Positions 27,798 through 34,167 of a stretch of 34,167 nt of DNA are shown here, piece by piece. A model generated the notes under the pieces. The model did no database searches and was not told the DNA's origin. It saw only the letters and a list, made by a program, of their open reading frames with translations. Each line of letters opens with the position of its first letter. Position 1 is the first letter of the stretch. Source of the DNA: Candidatus Zixiibacteriota bacterium (lineage in GTDB: Bacteria; JAAXHH01); contig VGJU01000012.1 of assembly GCA_016867335.1 (NCBI GenBank), positions 1 to 34,167 on the forward strand, in the 5' to 3' direction. The position numbers and the translations under genes are program-made.

Positions 27798-29662
27798 GGG
27801 TATCTTCTACAGACTCCATGCCCTTGACCGCTTTCTCCGTCTTTTCCGCGTCTGCCGTTTTCCGGCATTTTTTTCCGGCATTTTTTTCCCTGTTGCTGTT
27901 TGTCGTCCGTCCGTGTCTTGGCCAGACGCAATCACCTGTCATCGACCGTATCGTCGTGGAAGGAAACACTTTTATCAACGAGGATCGTATCAAGGACCTC
28001 ATGATTACCAAGACGGGCGGATTGTTTCGCAAAAAACAGCTCAATCAGGCGCTTTTGCGTGCAGACGTAAATGCGATAGAGAATTTCTATCGAAACAGTG
28101 GGTTCCTGAGCGTCCGGGTGCGTTCCACACGCGATGCTTTGCGCGAAAACCGGGTAGTCGTACGTATCGCGATCGACGAGGGACCTCGGTATCGGGTGCG
28201 GACAGTGGCTATCGTCGGCAACCGCTATCTTGCGGAGGACGATATCAGAAAAAATCTGCTGACCAAGGCAGGTCTGCCGTACTATCAACTTTTTGCCGCT
28301 GCCGACAAAAGAGCCATCGCCGCGCTTGCCGAGCGTCATGCGTTGCTGGATGCCGAAACGCGACTCGAACAAACGCTGAGCGAGGCCGATACCAGCATCA
28401 CCGTTACTTTTTTTATCGATGAAGGCGAGCCGAGCCGAGTGGGTGAAATTCGAGTACGGGGGCTTCAGAAGACCCACCCGTTTGTCGTGTTGCGCGAACT
28501 CGAACTCCGCAAGGGCGATCTATATGACAACAGCAAGATGGCCCGGAGCCAGACCCGGCTGTTTCAGACCGGTCTGTTTCGTAGCGTCCGTATGGAACCG
28601 GCCCGTTCCGATTCGGCTACTCATGCGCGTGACTTGTTGGTCAGCGTGATCGAACTGCCCGGCGGTGAGTTTAGCTTTGGCGGGGGCTTTGCCTCGGTAG
28701 AGCGGTTCCGGGGTAGCTTTAGCATCGCCCACCGAAATTTTCTGGGCCGGGCCATCACCATAGGAACCAACGCCCAAGCCAGTCTGCTCGTCCAGCAGGT
28801 CGATGCAGGCATCACCCAGCCTTGGCTTTTCAAAACCCGCACCACGGGAACCCTGCGCGGGTTTTTTACCCGACAGGACCGCAGAAGCCATATACAGCGC
28901 GAATTCGGCGCATCGATCATCGGCGTCCGTGAACTTTCCCGCGCACTTCGCTCGCAGACCACCTATACTATCAAAAACGTACGGGTTACCTCTCTTAGCG
29001 ACTCGCTTACGGCTATCCTGCAAGGAAGCAGTGTGGCCGACAGTCTGCGATCGCGCCGTGAGGGCAGTCTGACGCAACTCGTTCTCTACGACACGCGAGA
29101 CGACCTGCTCAACCCGACCCAAGGCATGTTTTCGCAAGTACAGGCCAATCTGGCCAGCCCTTGGCTCGGCAGTTCCTCCGCCAACCAGAACTCCACGCTG
29201 ACCCTGAACGGCGTGTTGAGAAAATATATCCCGCTCGGCAGATTTCCCGACATCGCCACGTCCGTATCGTTCGGTTATGTGCGCGCCCTCAGCAAAGGCG
29301 TCATCCCCCTCGACAAACGGCTGTTGCTCGGTGGCGACAAGTCGGTCCGAGGATACGCCATTCACCAGATCGGTCAGCCGGACGGCGGTGTCGTCGCCTT
29401 TAGTTCGCAAAACGAGATACGAATACCCGTCGGGTCTCTGCTGTTTGCCGGCTTTGTCGATCTGGGTGGAACGGGAAAAACGCTTGCGTCCTTCGTATTG
29501 AATGACATACAGATTGGATACGGCGGCGGACTGCGTATAGGGACTCCTATCGGCATGATCCGGGGAGACATCGGTTTTCATCCCAAAGGAGACATAGATC
29601 CTCCAACCGCGGGGCTGTACGAACGAACGTACTTCTATTTCGGTCTGGGGCAGGCGTTTTGA
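27794..29662 (+). CDS. Omp85-family outer-membrane protein (BamA/TamA-like)
   Basis: 622 residues. A long hydrophobic signal region ends near CLGQTQ. POTRA domains follow: VIDRIVVEGNTFINEDRIKD, then YRVRTVAIVGNRYLAEDDIR and SRVGEIRVRGLQ. A 16-strand-type barrel occupies ~300-622, with the GGDKSVRGYAI motif (the VRGY/F lid-lock signature) and a C-terminal Phe typical of outer-membrane barrels. ATG 27794 overlaps tamB by four bases; Met at 27818 is an alternative that shortens the signal peptide. Three or so POTRAs and coupling to tamB favour a TamA-like role over the essential BamA. Confidence 0.88.
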   Translation: MRVSSTDSMPLTAFSVFSASAVFRHFFPAFFSLLLFVVRPCLGQTQSPVIDRIVVEGNTFINEDRIKDLMITKTGGLFRKKQLNQALLRADVNAIENFYRNSGFLSVRVRSTRDALRENRVVVRIAIDEGPRYRVRTVAIVGNRYLAEDDIRKNLLTKAGLPYYQLFAAADKRAIAALAERHALLDAETRLEQTLSEADTSITVTFFIDEGEPSRVGEIRVRGLQKTHPFVVLRELELRKGDLYDNSKMARSQTRLFQTGLFRSVRMEPARSDSATHARDLLVSVIELPGGEFSFGGGFASVERFRGSFSIAHRNFLGRAITIGTNAQASLLVQQVDAGITQPWLFKTRTTGTLRGFFTRQDRRSHIQREFGASIIGVRELSRALRSQTTYTIKNVRVTSLSDSLTAILQGSSVADSLRSRREGSLTQLVLYDTRDDLLNPTQGMFSQVQANLASPWLGSSSANQNSTLTLNGVLRKYIPLGRFPDIATSVSFGYVRALSKGVIPLDKRLLLGGDKSVRGYAIHQIGQPDGGVVAFSSQNEIRIPVGSLLFAGFVDLGGTGKTLASFVLNDIQIGYGGGLRIGTPIGMIRGDIGFHPKGDIDPPTAGLYERTYFYFGLGQAF

Positions 29663-29738
29663 AGAAATTCGAAGGGGAGGTTTGAACATCAGATCGCTTA
29701 CAACCTTCTTCACCTTTTACCCTTCAGAGGAGGTCTTC

Positions 29739-30026
29739 ATGATCCAGTTGCACATCTATCTCGACGTCGAACCGGGCAAGGAAAAAGCGCTCGAAGAAAC
29801 CTACCGCAACGCCTACGTGCCCGCTATTGTCGTGCAGGACGGCTATGTAAGCACGGCGCTTATCAAGTCGATGAACGGCATGCGCCGATATCAGATCGAT
29901 ATCGCGTTCGAAACCGAGGAAAAACGTCTCCACTGGGTAGCCTCCAAAGAACACCAAGAGGCATGGCCTTCCATCGACGCCCTGTGTCACACTATTACGT
30001 GGCAAGGGTTTGACGTGATCGCCTGA
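29739..30026 (+). CDS. Small ABM-like (antibiotic biosynthesis monooxygenase fold) protein
   Basis: 95 residues with the start IQLHIYLDVEPGKEKALEET and a following VQDGYVSTALIKS, a pattern seen in the dimeric alpha/beta ABM / ferredoxin-like family. The reaction is unknown, and such proteins range from haem-degrading to structural. ATG 29739 has an excellent AGAGGAGG six bases upstream, so an upstream in-frame ATG at 29682 is not the start. It lies 13 bases before the selenoprotein gene and may share its transcript. Confidence 0.7.
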   Translation: MIQLHIYLDVEPGKEKALEETYRNAYVPAIVVQDGYVSTALIKSMNGMRRYQIDIAFETEEKRLHWVASKEHQEAWPSIDALCHTITWQGFDVIA

Positions 30027-30039
30027 ACGGAGTTTTTGC

Positions 30040-31353
30040 ATGAATCTGTTGCGTGTTCGGGACGGATTTGCCGTCGCCATGCTGGCCGTCGCTGTCGCAT
30101 GGGTGGCGCAGGCGGCGGGCAAGCCTTCCCTGACCGTTCTTTATACCGGCAATACCAACGGGCAACTCGAAGTCTGCACGTGACCGGGGAATCCCTTCGG
30201 CGGTCTGCCGAGGCGAGCTACCCTGTTGCGTGAACTCGGAGTGGGACAAGCGCATACCCTGACCGTGGATGCCGGGGACCTGCTAGGCTGGCGACCGGAT
30301 GTCCGCAGACACGAGACGCTGCTCGACGGCATCCGGCAGATCGGCTATGACGTCATCGGGCTGGGCGACAACGATTTTGTAGACGGCGCCCCCTTTTTGT
30401 CGGATGCGATTCGGATGCGGAAACTGCCCGTCGTAGCCGCCAATATCGCCATGACGGCAAACAGCGGCGAGATCGCGCCCCCGTACCGGATCGTGAAAAA
30501 AGGCGGACTCCGCATCGGTGTCATCGGACTTGTTTCCGTAGAGAGTTTTCGCACCATGCCACCGTCTCGAATGAAAGAAATCGCGCCTACCGATCCGGCG
30601 GAGACGCTGCGCCGTTTATTGCCCGACGTCCGCAAAAAGTCGGATATCGTGATACTGCTCTCTCATGGCGGCGTGATGCGAGACCGAGAACTGGCGCGGC
30701 AGTTTCCCGGTATCGCCGTCATCGTCGGCAGCCATGACCGCCATATCCTGCACACGCCGATCCGGGAGGGTGAAACGCTGATCGTTCAGGCCGGTCCGAA
30801 CGGCGCATACACAGGTGAACTCATTCTGGAAATCGACCGCAACAAACGGATACGCGATTACCGGGGACGGTTGATTCCGATAGACGAACACATCACGCCG
30901 GACCTTGCGCTCCAGCGTCGAATCGACGCTTACTACGAAACCCCGACCGGGCTGGTGCGCCAAGGCGCGTTACATACGCCCGACCGCACACCGTTTCAGG
31001 GCGCCAAATCCTGCCAACCTTGCCACCAAGACGCCTACCTCCAGTGGAAGGCTTCTCGCCATGCGCACGCATTCGAAACGCTTGTGCTCGAAAACAAAAA
31101 CACCCACCCGGAGTGCCTCGGTTGTCATACGACAGGATTCGGCCAGCCTTCCGGATACCGTGACACCGCCTCAACCCCGCATCTGTCGGACGTACAGTGC
31201 GAAGCGTGTCATCGCATGACCGCCGGACACGATTTTCCCTTGCCACGCAACCCCGTTCCACCCGTCACCCCTGAAGTCTGCACAGGGTGTCATACCCCCT
31301 CGCAGAGCCCGGGATTTCGATACGAAGAAGCATTGTCTCACGTAAAACACTGA
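30040..31353 (+). CDS. Selenoprotein: periplasmic metallophosphoesterase-like domain fused to a tetrahaem cytochrome c
   Basis: Read through the in-frame TGA at 30181, this is 437 residues with Sec48. A signal peptide (DGFAVAMLAVAVAWVAQAAG) precedes TGNTNGQLEVCT-Sec-PGNPFGGLPRRA, where Sec stands at the second Cys of a C-x-C-P-like motif. A 5'-nucleotidase/SoxB-like phosphoesterase fold follows (VDAGDLLG, GLGDNDF, LSHGG, GSHDRH), but the first metal motif D-x-H reads N-T-N. Four CxxCH haem sites stand at 325, 359, 387 and 414, as in c554-type domains. Coding signal, in-frame signal peptide and the SECIS hairpin at 30194-30213 argue against a pseudogene. ATG 30040 has GGAG seven bases upstream. 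Conventional calling starts at 30226 and loses all of this. Likely periplasmic redox protein; substrate unknown. Confidence 0.85.
30181..30213 (+). promoter_or_regulatory. UGA (Sec) codon and bacterial SECIS element
   Basis: UGA at 30181-30183 is followed by a stem CCU-(U)-CGGC / GCCG-AGG (30194-30201 with 30207-30213) with a bulged U at 30197 and apical loop GGUCU (30202-30206). Counting the U of UGA as 1, the bulged U is 17 and loop G-U are 23-24, the same numbering and same loop sequence that I recall for E. coli fdhF, where those bases contact SelB. Sequence directly seen; SelB recognition is inferred. Confidence 0.85.
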
Positions 31354-31367
31354 CTACGGGATCGTTT

Positions 31368-32966
31368 ATGTTCTCAAAACCACAGTATCGTACATTTGCC
31401 TTTTACCGTTTTCCGGACGACCCCGGCCAGCGAGAGCAAAACCTCGACGGATGCGCAGCAAACGGTTTCAGCCACCTCATCCTGACTCGGAATATGGACC
31501 TCAAAGCCGTACTCGGCACCGAAGACGGAAAACGTCAACTCGTCTCTTTTCTGGATGCCGCCGCCGCGCGGCAGATGGGATGCGTCCTGCCCATCGGCAA
31601 TCCCAGAGAACTGTATCTATTGCCGGACGTGAGAAAATGGCGGATGGACTATATCCGTCATGTGGCCGAATCGCTCGGCGCGCATCCGGCGGTCTATGCG
31701 CTGATGCTGGAAGACGCTCCGACAGGCGGTGCGCAGTTTGGCTTGGACCGTTGGAAAACCGTCACTACCGAGTTGGAAGGCCGAATGGAAGGACAACTAC
31801 TGACCGAAGCGGGGTATCAACACACCGTAACCACTTGGCAGATGGAACAGTATACCGCCTATGTCAAAGAAATGACGGAGACCGTCAAAAAGGTTCGCTC
31901 GCGTCTGAAAACCACGATTTGTTTTCATTGGGACGCCCTTTTCCCCGCCCGGACGCTGGTACATTTCCAAGATGTCGCGGCCTGTCTCGACTTTGTCGTC
32001 ATCGAGGCCGGTTCCGAGTCTGTCTACCACCCGATCCGAATGCGTTATCTGCCTCGGAGCGTCGTCGGTGCTGCCGCGACGCTGACCGACCGCGAGGTAT
32101 GGATGACAGTGGACGGACACGTTCCCTTCGGCGTGTACGGCCCTGTGCCAAAAGAAGTTCGAGAATGGACGCTTCAGGTCCGCGAGCAAGGCGTCCGGAC
32201 ATTTGGATGGCGTGAGGGCGCAAGCACCGAGCCCGATGCTCGTTCGGCGTTTTCGAGCGCGTACCGGGCGTCGGTTCTGAAGATCGCCCGCGGCATGGCG
32301 GAGCAGGAGGCGGACCGCAATGCCGCATCCGCAAACGCCTGTCTGGTGTCCATCGACTCGTTTGCCGCCCGGTTGCCATGGCTCGACTGCGCGACGGTCG
32401 GCATGGTCCTCGGTGCACACGCCGAAATGGGGCTTCGGTATGTGACCGACACGCAACTGCGTAGAGGGGAAAAACTCCAGAAAGTCCGCATGTTGGTTAC
32501 GACGCCTTGTCCGGTTTATCGAGCGGACTTGATCGAAAAGCTGGTCCGGTTTATGGAACAGGGTGGATGGATCGTAGCTTCGGGGAACGATTTTACGATG
32601 GACGAGCAACAGCGTTTCGCGCCGGCGCATGACCGACTGTTCGGGCTTCAGAAAGCGGAAGAATCGGAAAACGAAGACCACATTCTTCTTGCCGTTTCGT
32701 TGCCCTGGCTGGCCGAAGGAACCCTGCTGGAAACCGCGTGTCGCCGTGTGCGCGCGACCGGTGTAGACGGGCAGACGCGCGTACTGGGCCGCTGGGGAGA
32801 CGGAACCCCGGCCATGTTGCTGAAACGACACGGGAAAGGAGGTGGCCTCTATATCGGCACCGACCCGTATCAGGCGGCGCTCTTATCCGGAAATCCGTCC
32901 GACTGGGGGCGACTGTTTCGGTCCATCGCCGACCCGGACTGGCTCAAAACATGGAGTGAGGGATAA
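31368..32966 (+). CDS. Glycoside-hydrolase-like protein (TIM barrel plus GATase-like domain)
   Basis: 532 residues, not assigned to a numbered family. Residues ~1-310 look like a TIM barrel (FYRFPDDPGQREQNLDGC, SHLILTRN, VYALMLEDAP, TTICFHWD, VRTFGWREG). Residues ~345-460 resemble the GATase-like trimerisation domain of GH42-type enzymes (RMLVTTPCPVYRADLIEKLV, FMEQGGWIVAS). No signal peptide is obvious, so it is probably cytoplasmic. An upstream open extension overlaps the selenoprotein; ATG 31368 with GGGAT upstream is preferred, 14 bases after the preceding stop. Substrate unknown; Glu in LEDAP could be catalytic. Confidence 0.6.
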   Translation: MFSKPQYRTFAFYRFPDDPGQREQNLDGCAANGFSHLILTRNMDLKAVLGTEDGKRQLVSFLDAAAARQMGCVLPIGNPRELYLLPDVRKWRMDYIRHVAESLGAHPAVYALMLEDAPTGGAQFGLDRWKTVTTELEGRMEGQLLTEAGYQHTVTTWQMEQYTAYVKEMTETVKKVRSRLKTTICFHWDALFPARTLVHFQDVAACLDFVVIEAGSESVYHPIRMRYLPRSVVGAAATLTDREVWMTVDGHVPFGVYGPVPKEVREWTLQVREQGVRTFGWREGASTEPDARSAFSSAYRASVLKIARGMAEQEADRNAASANACLVSIDSFAARLPWLDCATVGMVLGAHAEMGLRYVTDTQLRRGEKLQKVRMLVTTPCPVYRADLIEKLVRFMEQGGWIVASGNDFTMDEQQRFAPAHDRLFGLQKAEESENEDHILLAVSLPWLAEGTLLETACRRVRATGVDGQTRVLGRWGDGTPAMLLKRHGKGGGLYIGTDPYQAALLSGNPSDWGRLFRSIADPDWLKTWSEG

Positions 32967-32980
32967 AACGGAGAGGTGAC

Positions 32981-33943
32981 ATGGCTTACCCTACGTTTGA
33001 CAGAAGCAAGCTGGTATTGCGACCGCTCGCCGAGCGAAAACACGATATGGGACTCGACTACGTGTTGCCGCTCGACGTGGAAACCCCGGTTTTCGATCAT
33101 CCTCATATACACACGGTGGCGGAGCGGATCGTATCCGCGCGCCGCAACGACCGGGCCGTCATCTTGCTCATGGGGGCGCACGTCATCAAGATGGGGGTAT
33201 CGCGGCATATCATCGACTTGATGGAACGCGGATGGATCACCCATATCGGGATGAACGGGGCCGGTCCGATCCATGATTACGAACTGGCTCTTATCGGGGC
33301 CACCACGGAGAGCGTGGCAAATTACATACGCACCGGTGAATTCGGGTTGTGGGAAGAAACGGGTCGGATCAACGATATCGTTCGGGAAGCGGCGCGGGAG
33401 GGCATCGGCATGGGGGAGGCAATAGGCCGCGCCATTGCCGAGGGGGATTTTCCTCACGGCGAGGTAAGTATCTTTGCCGCCGGATACCGACTGGGTATTC
33501 CGGTTACGGTGCATGTCGGCGTGGGGTACGACATCATCCATGAGCATCCGTCGTGCGACGGTGCGGCGCTGGGGGCGGCTTCGTATACGGACTTTCTGGT
33601 GCTGGCGCGCTCCGTGGATCGCTTGGAAGGGGGCGTCATGCTCAACGTGGGTTCGGCGGTCATGGGGCCGGAGGTCTATCTTAAGGCGCTCTCGATGGTG
33701 CGCAATGTCGCGCACCGTGAAGGGCGTCAGGTGGCGCATTTTACCACAGCCGTGTTCGATTTGCTGGAACTGGGAGACTACGGTTCGGAAGCGGCGAAAT
33801 CCGACCCCAGATACTATTACAGACCGTTCAAGACGATTCTGGTACGTACGGTACGAGACGGCGGAGAAAGCTACTATCTACAAGGCGACCACCGCGTTAC
33901 GCTACCGGACTTGCGTCGTCGGCTATGCGTCCTGCCGATCTGA
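32981..33943 (+). CDS. Deoxyhypusine synthase-like protein (bacterial family)
   Basis: 320 residues with strong likeness to the deoxyhypusine/homospermidine synthase superfamily: HVIKMGVSRHIIDLMERGWI, HIGMNGAGPIHDYELALIGA, the FGLWEETGRINDIV block, SIFAAGYRLGIPVTVHVGVG, DGAALGAASYTDF and VMLNVGSAVMGPEVYLKALS. Bacteria lack the eIF5A substrate, so the enzyme probably acts on another amine or is a homospermidine-synthase-like transferase. ATG 32981 has GAGAGG four bases upstream. The gene follows the glycoside-hydrolase-like gene by 14 bases and is the last plus-strand gene in the window. Confidence 0.82.
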   Translation: MAYPTFDRSKLVLRPLAERKHDMGLDYVLPLDVETPVFDHPHIHTVAERIVSARRNDRAVILLMGAHVIKMGVSRHIIDLMERGWITHIGMNGAGPIHDYELALIGATTESVANYIRTGEFGLWEETGRINDIVREAAREGIGMGEAIGRAIAEGDFPHGEVSIFAAGYRLGIPVTVHVGVGYDIIHEHPSCDGAALGAASYTDFLVLARSVDRLEGGVMLNVGSAVMGPEVYLKALSMVRNVAHREGRQVAHFTTAVFDLLELGDYGSEAAKSDPRYYYRPFKTILVRTVRDGGESYYLQGDHRVTLPDLRRRLCVLPI

Positions 33944-33993
33944 TCCCGTCGACAACGGCAAGGATCGGAGAGGGAGCGTTTTCCGGAATGGCT

Positions 33994-34167
33994 TTACCGA
34001 GTCAGTACGATGCGGGTAAGCGAATGCGGGGGGAGGTGACAGGGCAGCAGACCGTCCGAAAGATGAACGGACTGCATATGAAGCCGGACCCGGTTTGGGG
34101 TATCCCACGCATTGATGGCCATAAACGTGTCGCCTGCAAGCGTGGAGGCGGTTCCTGGGGCTTGTCG
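33994..34167 (-). CDS. C-terminal end of a carbohydrate-active-enzyme-like protein (cut by window edge)
   Basis: The last 57 codons of a minus-strand gene entering from the right edge, ending at TAA 33996-33994. The peptide AWDTPNRVRLHMQSVHLSDG followed by LPPHSLTRIVLTR resembles the C-terminal beta-sandwich of glycoside hydrolases, where a terminal HS[LIV]T motif is common. It is convergent with the deoxyhypusine-synthase-like gene, with a 50-base gap that shows no convincing terminator. Too short for a family call. Confidence 0.5.
   Translation of the reverse strand, partial: RQAPGTASTLAGDTFMAINAWDTPNRVRLHMQSVHLSDGLLPCHLPPHSLTRIVLTR

Noticed and set aside
28520-29713. 397-residue minus-strand ORF
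   Set aside because: Antisense to the Omp85 gene; its product shows no recognisable domain.
30181-30183. TGA read as sense by a changed genetic code
   Set aside because: Many genes here (recX, thpR, pgsA, galU region overlaps, tadA) end at TGA at normal lengths, so TGA is a stop in general use.
30226-31353. A 375-residue ORF starting after the TGA, taken as the whole gene
   Set aside because: It would lack the signal peptide needed for haem attachment, although four CxxCH sites are present, and the upstream codons encode exactly such a peptide in frame.
31797-32831. 344-residue minus-strand ORF, and the similar one at 32870-33739
   Set aside because: Both are antisense to plus-strand genes with good ribosome binding sites and family-like sequence; long shadows are expected at this G+C.

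Overview
The window reads as chromosomal DNA of an uncultivated-type diderm (Gram-negative) bacterium of moderately high G+C. Evidence for an outer membrane is the overlapping tamB / Omp85 pair; evidence for anaerobic or redox-flexible metabolism is a multihaem c-type cytochrome. The lineage is not fixed by the sequence. A large-type SRP RNA, a bacterial deoxyhypusine-synthase-like gene and glycoside-hydrolase-like genes would fit several deep-branching candidate phyla, but I do not assign one.

About the first 19.5 kb is one long run of minus-strand genes, most separated by 4-nt stop/start overlaps or short gaps. Read in the direction of transcription it holds three blocks. (1) eno (with a good sigma70-type promoter), an ftsB-like divisome gene, recO, a membrane-anchored protein with a duplicated module, a degenerate PfkB sugar-kinase homologue, eda, galU, a hybrid histidine kinase with a one-base frameshift near its N-terminus, a glucuronokinase-like GHMP kinase, a LarA-family racemase and a gamma-carbonic-anhydrase-like protein. 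(2) A promoter followed by tRNA-Arg(ACG), tadA, tRNA-Ser(CGA), tRNA-Ser(GGA), tRNA-Ala(CGC), the SRP RNA, dnaX, ybaB and recR. TadA is the enzyme that edits tRNA-Arg(ACG), and its reading frame ends inside the next tRNA gene. (3) pgsA, pgpA, cinA, thpR, recX and a partial alaS, the usual cinA/recX/alaS block but without recA.

From about 19.6 kb the genes run on the plus strand: a 2-oxoacid dehydrogenase E1-alpha-like gene overlapping a gene for a fusion of GlnD-type ACT domains to one GlnE nucleotidyltransferase half; tamB overlapping an Omp85 gene; then a close-packed set made of a small ABM-like protein, a metallophosphoesterase/tetrahaem cytochrome fusion, a glycoside-hydrolase-like protein and a deoxyhypusine-synthase-like protein. 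A convergent gene, of which only the C-terminus is visible, enters from the right edge.

The most striking feature is in the phosphoesterase/cytochrome gene. Its reading frame is interrupted by a UGA at 30181-30183, placed where a Cys of a C-x-C-P-like motif would be expected. Directly downstream lies a hairpin with a bulged U and a GGUCU apical loop, spaced from the UGA exactly as in the E. coli fdhF SECIS element. I read it as a selenoprotein that automatic gene calling would truncate to a 375-residue ORF without signal peptide or redox motif.
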